Source: CBDCZY01 sp965224745 (GTDB taxonomy: Bacteria; Pseudomonadota; Gammaproteobacteria; Methylococcales; Methylomonadaceae). Taken from it: 64,000 bases of DNA. Position numbers and translations under genes: made by a program. Shown here piece after piece: positions 36,912-45,510 of this stretch (positions within the stretch are counted from its first letter, which is position 1; every line of letters starts with the position of its first letter). The notes beneath the pieces are model-generated. The model was not told where the DNA came from and searched no databases. It saw only the letters and a program-made list of their open reading frames with translations. The stretch lies in NCBI GenBank assembly GCA_965224745.1, contig CBDCZY010000010.1, positions 62,001 through 126,000 of the forward strand, read 5' to 3'.

Positions 36912-37763
36912 TTAAGCCGCTTTTTTCATTTCTTTGGTTTTTTGATGAGGGGTTTTATAATCAATAGCAGAATGTAACCTTTTATAGTTATAGAAACTAA
37001 TATAGCTAGTCACAGCACTGACTACAGAGGAGTAATTAATAAAACTCAAATAGTTCAGCCTCTCTGTTTTTAAATTCCTAAAAAACCGCTCCATCACAGC
37101 ATTATCCCAGCAATTAGCTCGACGGCTCATACTTTGTGTTATATCCAAGTCATGAAGATAATCAACAAATAGATTGGCTGAATATTGAACCCCTTGGTCT
37201 GAATGAAACATTAATTGTTGAGTATCTGGCTTGTGTTTATTAATCGCATGTTCTAATGCTGACTTTGCAAGCTCTGCATTGGGTTCTTCTGATAATGCCC
37301 AGCCCATAATTTCTCTTGACCCAAGATCAAGTATACAAGCTAAATAGCTCCAGCCTGTATAGGTTTTAATGTAGGTAATGTCACCTACCCAGTGCGTATG
37401 AACAGTACTGGGATTAAACTGTCGTTTAAGTAAATGATCCGCTTTCTTGTGGACTTCTCCCGCTGGATAGCTGTGTCGCTTTTTAGGTTTTATGGCAATG
37501 ACATTCGATTTTTTCATTAATGAAGCTGTTTTATAAACGCCTATTTCAATCCCTCTGTTAGCTAATTCAACCTGAGTCCTTCGTTTACCATAGGTATGCT
37601 GAGTTTCAATGGCTATCAATTTAATTTGTTCTATGGTTTCTTGTTCTTCATCGCTCATTTGATTATTAATCTGATAGTAGTGTGTACTGAGAGCTATATT
37701 AAATAGTGTGCAAAGCTCTGTTGTTTGATAGCCTGGAGAAGCCTTCTTTATTTCAACAATCAA
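36912..37763 (-). CDS. IS3-family transposase OrfB
   Basis: 283 residues, DDE integrase: HWVGDITYIKTYTGWSYLA (first D), MFHSDQGVQYSA (second D) and DNAVMERFFRNLKTERL (E). The TTG start overlaps the orfA stop by 4 bases. A run of six A then G in orfA (near 37802-37808) is a typical slippery site. The minus-one frame from there runs through LLCSRQQQSELIVEI into OrfB without a stop, so the active protein is probably the OrfAB fusion. Confidence 0.93.
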   Translation of the reverse strand: MIVEIKKASPGYQTTELCTLFNIALSTHYYQINNQMSDEEQETIEQIKLIAIETQHTYGKRRTQVELANRGIEIGVYKTASLMKKSNVIAIKPKKRHSYPAGEVHKKADHLLKRQFNPSTVHTHWVGDITYIKTYTGWSYLACILDLGSREIMGWALSEEPNAELAKSALEHAINKHKPDTQQLMFHSDQGVQYSANLFVDYLHDLDITQSMSRRANCWDNAVMERFFRNLKTERLNYLSFINYSSVVSAVTSYISFYNYKRLHSAIDYKTPHQKTKEMKKAA

Positions 37764-38083
37764 TTCAGATTGTTGTTGTCTCGAACAAAGAAGGCTGTGG
37801 CCTTTTTTAGTATTTCATTATCCCTTTTAGCTCGCCATAATTGCTTCTCTAGGCTTTGTATTTTCTGTTGTTCTGGGGTTAACGCTTGCTTATCCTGAGG
37901 TGTATTACCTTTGAGTTCATCTAAATATTGCTTTTTCCATCGCCTCACAGCAGAGTCACCTGCTCCTGATATTTCCATTACCTGCTTATTGGTATATCCT
38001 TCATTTACCATGAGTTTAGCGTAGTCTAGACGCTGTTCTGTGGTGAAGGTTGTTTTAGGTTTTACTGTGGTTATTTCGGTCAT
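37760..38083 (-). CDS. IS3-family transposase OrfA
   Basis: 107 residues. Helix-turn-helix DNA-binding subunit: TTEQRLDYAKLMVNEGYTNKQVMEISG, then GDSAVRRWKKQYLDEL and the leucine-zipper segment PEQQKIQSLEKQLWRAKRDNEILKKA. Intact and in the correct order for an IS3 element of the OrfA/OrfB type. Confidence 0.93.
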   Translation of the reverse strand: MTEITTVKPKTTFTTEQRLDYAKLMVNEGYTNKQVMEISGAGDSAVRRWKKQYLDELKGNTPQDKQALTPEQQKIQSLEKQLWRAKRDNEILKKATAFFVRDNNNLN

Positions 38084-38151
38084 TTTTTATCCTAATTTTG
38101 GGTTGGATTATAAGCTATAAATCCTTCCAAGATTATTAGACCATTACAATT

Positions 38152-39252
38152 CTGGACTTCTTTCAGAATTTTGGCATCGAAATTTCATCGGCGTATCTTT
38201 CCAATCAGTGGACAACAGGCTACGCCGATTTTCATCAGGAAAAATCTGACATTGTTGAGGCTGGGCTGGCGAGTACGACATATCAGCAGACCGATGACAC
38301 CAGCGCCCGTGTCAAGGGCGAAAACCATTACACGCAAATTCTCTGTAATCCCTTTTACTCGGCCTATTTCACCACCCCGCACAAAGATCGTCTGACGGTG
38401 CTGGATGTGTTCAGGAACTTTGCGCCGCGCCAGTTTCTTTATAACACGCAGGCCATTGGCCTGCTCGAGGGCTTTCAACTGTCTAATAAAATACGCAAGG
38501 CCGTGGATAAACGGTTGGAAAAAGGCGTCTGCTTTGACGAAAGCACTTTTGATGCTCTGCTGGATACCCTCAAGCCTGGCCCGCAACAGCGGACACGCAT
38601 CAAGGAGGCCTGTGCCATCGCGGCTTACCGGGAACAGACAACGATCCCCGTGATTGAAACGCTGGTCTGCGATGATGCACCACAATTCAAGTTACTCACT
38701 CGGCATATCGCCTTGTGCTGGATACATGATGGCAGGCATTATAAAAAGCTACGGCCGATTGTTCCGCAACACAAAATGTCACTGGATAAATTTCTGACCC
38801 AATACTGGCTTTTCTATCATCGGCTAAAGGCTTACAAACAGGCTCCGGATGACCAACAGGCCAACCTACTTTCAAAGGCGTTTGACGCGCTGTTTTCAAC
38901 GCAAACGGGTTATGCACAACTGGATGAGCGCATCGCCAAAACACGGGCGAAACAGGACGCATTGCTTCGGTTGCTTGACGACCCGGAATTACCGTTGCAT
39001 AACAATGCCTCCGAATTAGCTGCCCGTGTGCAAGCACGGGAAAGGGATGTCAGTTTGCATACCATGTCAGACGCGGGCACCGAGGTGAAAGACACCTTTA
39101 TGACCCTTAGTCAAACCGCGAAAAAACTAGGTGTTAGAACGTACGACTATATTCGGGACAGGGTCAGTGGTGAGTTTAAATTGCCTTCTCTTGCTCAGCT
39201 GATTCGTGAAAAGAGTTCAGGTTGTGAGGCGATGATTGAGACCATGCCCTAA
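38152..39252 (+). pseudogene. IS66 transposase (TnpC-like), 3' part
   Basis: Continues the split transposase: LDFFQNFGIEISSAYLS, then the catalytic region (VCDDAPQFKLL, RHIALCWIHDGRHYKKL) and the closing glutamate region LPLHNNASELAARVQARERD. The frame is open from the IS3 boundary to the stop at 39252, 16 bases before the element's end. Alone it lacks the DNA-binding half, and the element is probably immobile. Confidence 0.88.
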
Positions 39253-39327
39253 GATTTATAGGGGATACTAATTCTGCCTCCTTTTGACCTGAGTCAGGCC
39301 CGATAGATCCATCATCAACTAGCGATA

Positions 39328-39846
39328 TCATTTGGGCCGGTTCCAATGTGACTGAGTAACTTGCTCATCCAATGAGTCAACTCGATTGAACCACATTCGC
39401 ATCCAGGTTGGTACATCTGGCCACCACTTTTTATCTTCTTCACTTGCGTCTTCCGAATGACCTAAAGGATACTTTCCCGTGAAAGCCTGATGTACTGTCA
39501 ACAAATAGTTTCCCGACCTGATATCGAGAATCTTGGATTCTTCGAAAGGTGTTTCTATCAGGATGCCCGAATCACCTTCAATAACAAATGGCATCTGCAT
39601 GGTATGCAAAACATTGTCCGCGGGTGGCACCTTTTCATCCTGCCGGATATCAAACTGAATTTCAGCAGTTCGGTCGCCAATTGTAAACAGCATTACCAGA
39701 CCCGGATGCCATTGTTTAAAGCCTTTTGCGCTATCTTCTTGACTAAAGACAAAGACATCAACATTATTGATGTAAGTATACAAAGATGATTCAAATACAC
39801 AAACGAGACCGTCAGCTGGGGAAAATACAAAGCTGGAAATTTGCAT
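39328..39846 (-). CDS. Putative ComJ/Nin-like immunity protein 3
   Basis: 172 residues, no signal peptide. It has the pattern I associate with the NucA inhibitor family ComJ (Nin): MQISSFVFSPADGLVCVFE, FTIGDRTAEIQFDI, MQMPFVIEGDSGILIET and SGNYLLTVHQAF. The C-terminal 70 residues are almost identical to immunity proteins 1 and 2 (EEDKKWWPDVPTWMRMWFNRV), while the N-terminal 60 diverge. It follows nuclease cassette 3 by 3 bases. The family call is by pattern and was not checked by search. Confidence 0.68.
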   Translation of the reverse strand: MQISSFVFSPADGLVCVFESSLYTYINNVDVFVFSQEDSAKGFKQWHPGLVMLFTIGDRTAEIQFDIRQDEKVPPADNVLHTMQMPFVIEGDSGILIETPFEESKILDIRSGNYLLTVHQAFTGKYPLGHSEDASEEDKKWWPDVPTWMRMWFNRVDSLDEQVTQSHWNRPK

Positions 39847-39849
39847 ACC

Positions 39850-40242
39850 CTAAAAAGCCTCCCGACAAAACAGTTTGTTATCAGGAATAGCGATTTCGAT
39901 TTGATCCCCGTTCCTGTATATAGGATTCGCTCTGCCACCAGAACCCGTAATAAAATTTTTAAAGCTTCCACCAGACCCACGGTTATCAGATTTATCTATT
40001 GGCTTCACGTGTGCTCGCCCAGCATTTTCTTTAAAGACTGCCTGAGGATACTCGTCTAATTGTTGGCCTGAAATTGCGAGCCTACCGCCATTGGCGAGAT
40101 AGAACCTTTTTGATTTCTTGCGCCTTTTACCAGTCCCATCCCTGTCTACCGTCACAATAAGCGGCCAATTGTTATGAATCGTGAAACCTGACCAAGTTGG
40201 CCGACAAAACCCAACATCTCCGCTCTGCCAGCTATTCATCAT
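39850..40242 (-). CDS. Headless NucA/NucB-type nuclease cassette 3
   Basis: 130 residues from MMNSWQSGDVGFCRP, a start codon lying within the last codons of the upstream immunity gene. The nuclease signature is IVTVDRDG, KRRKKSKRFY, QLDEYPQAVFKENAG and DNRGSGG, matching the DEYP...DN-x-G pattern of NucA/NucB DNases. It lacks the signal peptide and the long N-terminal region of the full toxin at 41607-42911. It could be a silent tip for recombination or a cytoplasmic protein. Confidence 0.75.
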   Translation of the reverse strand: MMNSWQSGDVGFCRPTWSGFTIHNNWPLIVTVDRDGTGKRRKKSKRFYLANGGRLAISGQQLDEYPQAVFKENAGRAHVKPIDKSDNRGSGGSFKNFITGSGGRANPIYRNGDQIEIAIPDNKLFCREAF

Positions 40243-40762
40243 CAGGCCGGTTCCAATGCCCTTCAGCCACTTGTTCATCCAATGAGTCAACTCGATTGAA
40301 CCACATTCGCATCCAGACTGGCTTCTCAGGCCACCACTTTTTATCTTCTTCACTTGCGTTTTTGGGATGACCGAAAGGATACTTTCCCGTAAAAGCCTGG
40401 TGAACAGTCAACAAATACTTTCCAGAAGGGATATCGATTATCTGGGATTCTTCGGAAGGTATTTCTATCCGAATGCCTGAGTCGCCTTTAATCAAAAATG
40501 GCATTTGCATAGCATGCACGACATTGTCTGCGGGTGGCACTGTTTCATCCTGGCGGATATCCAATTGAACATCGGAAGGGTGATTACCTATCGTAAACAA
40601 AATTACCATGCCACGCGGACATTGTTTAAAGGATTGCTCGTTTTCTTTTTTAGTAAATACAAAGAGATCATCAATGCCAGCGTAATAAGCTGATAACGCT
40701 GGTTCGTATACACAAACGAGACCACCGATGCCTGGAGAAAAATTGAATCGGTTTATTTGCAT
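40232..40762 (-). CDS. Putative ComJ/Nin-like immunity protein 2
   Basis: 176 residues. Very close to immunity protein 1 over its whole length (GLVCVYEPALSAYYA, EQSFKQC-x-RGMVILFTIG, GDSGIRIE-x-PSEESQII), with substitutions gathered in the QLDIRQDETVPPADN stretch. It contains one extra residue (GIGG) near the N-terminus. It starts 12 bases after nuclease cassette 2 and overlaps the start of cassette 3. Confidence 0.7.
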   Translation of the reverse strand: MQINRFNFSPGIGGLVCVYEPALSAYYAGIDDLFVFTKKENEQSFKQCPRGMVILFTIGNHPSDVQLDIRQDETVPPADNVVHAMQMPFLIKGDSGIRIEIPSEESQIIDIPSGKYLLTVHQAFTGKYPFGHPKNASEEDKKWWPEKPVWMRMWFNRVDSLDEQVAEGHWNRPDDE

Positions 40763-40773
40763 TCTCGTATCTT

Positions 40774-41172
40774 CTAAAAAGCATCCCTACAATAGAGTCT
40801 GTCGTCAGGAATGACGATTTCGATTTGGTTCCCGTTTTTGTATAAGGCATTCTCCCTGGTGGTTCCTATAGGTCCTGTAATAAACTTACCTATAGCACTA
40901 CCAGACCCTTGGTTATCAGAACCATCAATCGGCTTGATGTGTGCCCGCCCTTCATTTTCTTTAAAGACGGCTTGCGGATACTCGTCTAATTGTTGGCCTG
41001 AAATTGCGAGCCTACCGCCATTGGCGAGATAGAACCTTTTTGATTTCTTGCGCCGTTTAGCAGCCCCATCCCTGTCTACCGTCACAATACGCGGCCTATT
41101 GCGGTGAATCATGAAACCTGACCAAATTGGCCGGCAAAACCCAACATCTTCGTTCTGCCAGCTATTGATCAT
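40774..41172 (-). CDS. Headless NucA/NucB-type nuclease cassette 2
   Basis: 132 residues from MINSWQNEDVGFCRP; the ATG overlaps the end of immunity gene 1 by 11 bases. The nuclease core is complete: PRIVTVDRDGAAKRRKKSK, GQQLDEYPQAVFKENEG, DNQGSGSAIGKFITG, and the C-terminal strand NQIEIVIPDDRLYCRDAF. It lacks any export signal. Codons 20-132 correspond to the last third of the secreted toxin at 41607-42911. Confidence 0.75.
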   Translation of the reverse strand: MINSWQNEDVGFCRPIWSGFMIHRNRPRIVTVDRDGAAKRRKKSKRFYLANGGRLAISGQQLDEYPQAVFKENEGRAHIKPIDGSDNQGSGSAIGKFITGPIGTTRENALYKNGNQIEIVIPDDRLYCRDAF

Positions 41173-41689
41173 CAAGCCGGTTCCAATGCCCTTCAGCCAC
41201 TTGTTCATCCAGTGAGTCAACTCGATTGAACCACATGTGCATAAATGTTGGTACATCAGGCCACCACTGTTTATCTTCTTCACTTGCGTTTTCGGGGTGA
41301 CCGAAAGGATACTTTCCCGTAAAAGCCTGGTGTACAGTCAACAAATACTTTCCCGACGGGATTGCGATTATCTGGGATTCTTCGGAAGGTGTTTCTATCC
41401 GAATGCCTGAATCGCCTTCAACCAAAAACGGCATCTGCATGGCATGCAAGATATTTACCGCAGTTGGTGCTGGTTCATCCAAGTGGATATCCAACTGAAT
41501 TTCAGCAATTCGGTCGCCAATTGTAAACAAAATTACCATGCCACGCTGACATTGTTTGAAGGATTGCTCGACTTCTTTTTTAGTAAATACAAAGAGATCA
41601 GCAATGTCAGCGTAATAAGCCGATAACGCTGGTTCGTAGACACAAACGAGACCATTGGCTGGAGAAAAATTGAATCGGTTTATATGCAT
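41162..41689 (-). CDS. Putative ComJ/Nin-like immunity protein 1
   Basis: 175 residues, soluble, acidic. Same family as the genes at 40232 and 39328: MHINRFNFSPANGLVCVYE, VILFTIGDRIAEIQLDI, AMQMPFLVEGDSGIRIET, PSGKYLLTVHQAFTGKYPFG. It starts 12 bases after the position where the toxin's nuclease domain would end in its original frame (41702). That adjacency, and the Bacillus NucA-Nin precedent, is the argument for immunity function. Confidence 0.7.
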   Translation of the reverse strand: MHINRFNFSPANGLVCVYEPALSAYYADIADLFVFTKKEVEQSFKQCQRGMVILFTIGDRIAEIQLDIHLDEPAPTAVNILHAMQMPFLVEGDSGIRIETPSEESQIIAIPSGKYLLTVHQAFTGKYPFGHPENASEEDKQWWPDVPTFMHMWFNRVDSLDEQVAEGHWNRLDDQ

Positions 41690-42911
41690 TCTCGTATCTT
41701 CTAAAAAGCATCCCTACAATAGAGTCTGTCGTCAGGAATGACGATTTCGATTTGGTTCCCGTTTCTGTATATGGCATTCTCCCTGGTGGTCCTGTAATAA
41801 ACTTACCTATAGCACTACCAGACCCACGGTTATCGCCTTTACTAATTGGCTTCACATGTGCTCGTCCAGCATTTTCTTTAAAGACTGCCTGTGGATACTC
41901 GTCTAATTCCTGGCCTGGACTTGCAGGCGCACCGCCATTATCCTTGTAAAACTTTTGTGATTTCTTGCGCCTTTTAGTCGCCCTTTTATCACCAGGTCTG
42001 TCTCTATCAACAGTCACAATACGCGGCCGATTGCCCGGCTGATCATTGGTGGGTTTGCTGCCTAGCGCTTCTTTCGCATGCTCCCTTGATTGAGGCCACC
42101 TGGACTCCATACAGGCTAGCCCCAGGGCGAGTTTTATGTCGGGCGATGTAGAACCTTCCTCAATAGCAACATAAAAAGCGCTAGGAAAAGGTTTAATACC
42201 AGGGCCGTCTTTGAAAATCAAGCCAGGGTCGCTTACGTTGATACCCACGGTTGCTCTTGGTTCAAAAACCGAAGTACCGCCATCAATCGCTCGAATCGAT
42301 AGTATATTGGCTTTGCTTTCCAATAGCGCGGAAGGGCTTAGCTCCAGGGTAAGCGTATAACCGGGGTAGCGGGTCAGTATAAGGTTGCTGTTGATCAATT
42401 CGCCATTCCACAGGATTTGAACCACATCAACATCAAAAAAGCCCCCATTTTCGAAAATTTGCAGCTTTATTGTTTTCTTGCGGAAGATACTATCAGCCAC
42501 AGAGTGTTGAGGTTTGCCCGGGGCTTCTTCGGCAGCGGCTTTTGGCGTGTCAGACATTCTTCCCTGCTCATCCGGTGGGGAGGGTATGGCGCACTCTTCT
42601 TCAAAGAATGGCGACATGCCCTGGTTCATCCGCCAGTCTTCGATGCGGTTTTGCAAGTCGGGATAAGAGAGTATTCTTTCCGAATTTTGATGCCATCCGT
42701 CTCCCGCTTTATTGTCGAATTCAATACCATAAGCTTGTAACTCGGGGTCGTGATAAAGCTCCTCCTCAATATATACGATAAAATCAAGAGGAACCAACTG
42801 GTCGCCCAGCTTGGTACAATTCTTTTCATTGAATTTAAAGGCATGAGCATAGAACGGAAAGGCTAGAATAACAAAAAGAAAGTAAAAGGAAAATTTAGTC
42901 GTATTTCTCAT
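41607..42911 (-). CDS. Secreted protein with C-terminal NucA/NucB-type nuclease domain
   Basis: 434 residues. Sec signal peptide MRNTTKFSFYFLFVILAFPFYAHA. An N-terminal region of about 115 residues and a beta-rich domain at 145-250 (VQILWNGELINSNLIL) have no family I recognise. The nuclease domain spans about 270-385: SRWPQSREHAKEAL, RPRIVTVDRD, ELDEYPQAVFKENAG, DNRGSGSAIGKFITG. A 10-base deletion next to GGACC (near 41790) shifts the frame, so the conserved tail NQIEI...RDAF is replaced by 50 unrelated residues that overlap immunity gene 1. The catalytic core precedes the shift. Likely an extracellular or periplasmic DNase or toxin. Confidence 0.78.
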   Translation of the reverse strand: MRNTTKFSFYFLFVILAFPFYAHAFKFNEKNCTKLGDQLVPLDFIVYIEEELYHDPELQAYGIEFDNKAGDGWHQNSERILSYPDLQNRIEDWRMNQGMSPFFEEECAIPSPPDEQGRMSDTPKAAAEEAPGKPQHSVADSIFRKKTIKLQIFENGGFFDVDVVQILWNGELINSNLILTRYPGYTLTLELSPSALLESKANILSIRAIDGGTSVFEPRATVGINVSDPGLIFKDGPGIKPFPSAFYVAIEEGSTSPDIKLALGLACMESRWPQSREHAKEALGSKPTNDQPGNRPRIVTVDRDRPGDKRATKRRKKSQKFYKDNGGAPASPGQELDEYPQAVFKENAGRAHVKPISKGDNRGSGSAIGKFITGPPGRMPYTETGTKSKSSFLTTDSIVGMLFRRYENAYKPIQFFSSQWSRLCLRTSVIGLLR

Positions 42912-43438
42912 AATGACATCCTTGCTAGTAAGATAATAAAGATGCCGCCTTTAATTAGCCGCAGTGAGCAGACTTAGTGAAACAAATTTTGCACGTTTCA
43001 TCGATTATTATGTTTTATATAGAATTACAAGCAATGTTAGTACCAGGAAGAGAACTAATAGAAGAGATAGGTTTTTCGGGCAGAAAAGTAAGTTTATTAC
43101 TTTGATTATGTTGTTATAGAGCGACAATAAAAGATGATAATCTTACATATTTTAGCAAAAACAATTACTTATATTTTCTCTAAATAGCGACAGACTACCA
43201 TTTTTTCTTATTACTGCTTTATGAGATAAAAGCATTGATTCGTCGTCATACCCGCCTGGAAGCGGATAAACAGAGCCGTGGATGAAAAGCTAACTCCGTT
43301 TTCCAGAGAGCCTGGTTTCGAAACCCTGCAAGAATGATGTTTTATAAAGGGAGATAACGCTCTTTTGGGAAAGACGAATTATCTATTAGAAACCCGCCAT
43401 ATCATTCTCCTTTTATACTTCTGTAAGAACCGACTTAT
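42912..43438. other. Intergenic stretch, 527 bp
   Basis: No coding sequence seen. The left 100 bases must contain the promoter of the nuclease-toxin gene on the minus strand. A GC-richer patch at about 43240-43330 (cgtcgtcatacccgcctgg) looks like a degenerate interspersed repeat. I found no clear terminator. Confidence 0.4.
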
Positions 43439-45151
43439 TTAGAAAGCACCCACTACTGACCTAAATCCAGTGATTGGGTTTGTTTTCTTTGGATGGCTTT
43501 TTTTCTTCGAGCGGACACTCTCACTGCTGCAACTACCGTTCTCAATAACATACAGTGCTTCTCGAAATGAATCCTCAAGCGGGCTGCCTAATCCTTCGTT
43601 CAAATTATCTTCAGCAAAACAAGTTGGGTCGATACCAGAAAAATAGTCACCTTCTCCTAGGGAATTGACAACCTTGAAAGAGATTGCATTGAGCAGTTTG
43701 TTATCAAAGGGTAAATCTAATGGTCGTGTTCCAACTGGCTTGCCACACGTTTGCTGGCCGATCAAGACTACTTCGATATAAGGGCGTAACCCATTGATAA
43801 GCAACTCACTGGCAGAACAACTGGAGTCTGATGTAATTACCGCTACTCGTTGTAAGTTTAGCGCCTCTGTTTCCTCTGAAAAATATGACAGGCCCTCATT
43901 TTCTTGTTTATTATTGAGGGTTCGAGAAAATTCCTGCCCCTCTTGATAATCCCCCTTGATCAGGCTTGCGAGATAGGTAGCAACATCTCCTCTACCCCCT
44001 CCGTTATATCGAAGATCCAGCACTAGGTCACTGATGTTTTCTTGTTTGAAGTGGCTGAAAGCTTTTTGTAATTCTTGAAATGAAGGGTTAATGAAAGCAG
44101 AAAAAAGAAGATACCCTGTTTTTTTGGTCGCATCTTTACTGTTTTCAGTGGTAAAGAACTTCTCAACTGACGTTTTAGTGATCCAGTCTTTTGCCAGGGT
44201 TATTTCTCGTTGTGTCCCTTGCCGATCTTGCACGAGCAAGGTTATTTGAACTCCCAGCTCATCCGCCCCAAAAATACTTTCCCAAAGGTTAGCAGACTCT
44301 ATTTCAGCAATAGTTTTACCATTAATCGAAAGTAATCTATCACCTCGGACTATGCCAGCCTGTTCGACTGGAGAGCCGGCAAATACCTGGCCAACTTTTA
44401 GGGATAATTCACCTTTTTCTTGACGTCTGTGTTGCACTAACCCAATACCAATATACCGACCTTTTTCAAAAAAATTCTGGAATGACTCAATGTCAGTAAT
44501 GGAACTCCATTTATCTCGCTGGTCATGCATTAGGTGAGAAAGTAAATCTTCCGGCGAGGCATATTGTGTGTGGTCGATAGCGGGAAGTTCTCCGTTCCAC
44601 AGATAAACCTCATTCATCTTTTGCAGTACAAATGCATTCTGTTCAATGGTTTCGTTTGAAACAGGGACGCTGGAGACGTTAACCTTCGCTGTGCGAAAAA
44701 CCCAATCTTTATCTTCTTCACCATCCATATTGTTATCAATGCCAAAGAATATTTTATAGGCGCCATCAGGCAAACCATTGTCGCTAAAGACGTTGAAGTC
44801 AGGTAGATCAACCAACTTCCCCTGATAACTAACGATGCCGTTGTTCTTAAGCCAACTCCGTTGTGAAGCATCGTACGAATAACGCCCATTGGGTGTTTGT
44901 GCATAAAGCCACCAATCATTGGGCAAGTTGCTATTGTTCTCTGAAGAAACTGAGATATCCAATTCGAGCCTGTCAGCTGAGTTTATCGATATTGGTGCAG
45001 TGGAATCGTTTGCCTTTATTTCTATGATTGCAGGAACGTTTTCTGCTTGCACTAACGTTGGCAGGGTGATTGCAAAGAAGCAACTCGACAAAATCAACAG
45101 CTGATAACATTTACAGTTTACGATCATGATAGTTTTTAAGTCACAGGACAT
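43439..45151 (-). CDS. Secreted S41-family (C-terminal processing) serine protease
   Basis: 570 residues. A signal peptide ends near PTLVQAEN; the true start may be the methionine at 45127. A beta domain spans about 40-165. The N-terminal S41 helical region begins at EQNAFVLQKMNEVYLW, a PDZ domain lies at about 235-310 (GSPVEQAGIVRGDRLLSINGK), and the peptidase core has LVLDLRYNGGGRGDVA and the catalytic serine in TSDSSCSASELLINGL near residue 447. It is periplasmic or extracellular. Substrate unknown. It is on the same strand as, and upstream of, the nuclease array, separated by 527 bp. Confidence 0.9.
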   Translation of the reverse strand: MSCDLKTIMIVNCKCYQLLILSSCFFAITLPTLVQAENVPAIIEIKANDSTAPISINSADRLELDISVSSENNSNLPNDWWLYAQTPNGRYSYDASQRSWLKNNGIVSYQGKLVDLPDFNVFSDNGLPDGAYKIFFGIDNNMDGEEDKDWVFRTAKVNVSSVPVSNETIEQNAFVLQKMNEVYLWNGELPAIDHTQYASPEDLLSHLMHDQRDKWSSITDIESFQNFFEKGRYIGIGLVQHRRQEKGELSLKVGQVFAGSPVEQAGIVRGDRLLSINGKTIAEIESANLWESIFGADELGVQITLLVQDRQGTQREITLAKDWITKTSVEKFFTTENSKDATKKTGYLLFSAFINPSFQELQKAFSHFKQENISDLVLDLRYNGGGRGDVATYLASLIKGDYQEGQEFSRTLNNKQENEGLSYFSEETEALNLQRVAVITSDSSCSASELLINGLRPYIEVVLIGQQTCGKPVGTRPLDLPFDNKLLNAISFKVVNSLGEGDYFSGIDPTCFAEDNLNEGLGSPLEDSFREALYVIENGSCSSESVRSKKKSHPKKTNPITGFRSVVGAF

Positions 45152-45201
45152 TTCAAGTTGAGTTATTGTATTTTTAGACTGAATATAACATTACAACTGA
45201 C

Positions 45202-45366
45202 TAAGGAGCGAGGATTTAATACTATCCGCATCTTGACTTGTCTTTTTGTCCGTCTTCCACGTTGTAAAAACAGTTGCGTAGCGTGCTATGCGCCTGTTTC
45301 TACGCCTTGAATACGAACAAAAATCCTGCGCCAAACTTCCGGAATTTATTAAATCCTCGCTCCTAA
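45202..45366. repeat. Hairpin repeat family, B-type arms, copy 1
   Basis: About 165 bp. The outer arms TAAGGAGCGAGGATTTAATA and, inverted, TTATTAAATCCTCGCTCCTA differ completely from the A-type arms. The core ctttttgtccgtcttc...gttgcgtagcgtgctatgcgcctg is shared. It lies in the 526-bp gap between the S41 protease and the HNH-like gene. Confidence 0.88.
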
Positions 45367-45488
45367 ATGCCCATTAATTAAGGCAAGCAGAAACGTTTCC
45401 ATGCTAACAATTAAACAAAACCTTTCAAGCAATAACCCATGACCATTTTCTAAGACCTAAAATCACAGAAATACTATGATAGATGTAT

Positions 45489-45510
45489 ATTATTAAATCC
45501 TCGCTCATTA
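45489..45510. repeat. Solo end of a B-type hairpin repeat
   Basis: TATTAAATCCTCGCTCATTA, which matches one outer arm of the B-type repeats with one or two changes. No core accompanies it. It is probably what remains after deletion or recombination between copies. Confidence 0.6.

Larger units (their letters stand above)
36883..38148 (-). mobile_element. IS3-family element nested in the IS66 transposase
   Basis: 1266 bp with about 35-bp inverted repeats, TGTAATGGTC at both ends followed by TCTTGGAAGGATTT. It is flanked by the 3-bp target duplication ATT (36880-36882 and 38149-38151). Two overlapping frames, orfA and orfB, fill it. Because it sits inside the IS66, it arrived later. Confidence 0.94.
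35979..39268. mobile_element. IS66-family element, interrupted by a nested IS3 element
   Basis: The inverted repeats GTATCCCCTATAAATTCTAG (35979 on) and its inverse ending at 39268 bound the element. It is flanked by the 8-bp direct repeat TAATTCTG (35971-35978 and 39269-39276), the duplication length expected for IS66. The length is 3290 bp, or about 2021 bp without the nested IS. It contains only a tnpC-type transposase; no tnpA/tnpB accessory genes are seen. Confidence 0.93.

Noticed and set aside
39328..42911. Regular 0.92-kb period considered as a CRISPR or satellite array
   Set aside because: The units are protein-coding with conserved frames and are far too long for CRISPR repeats.
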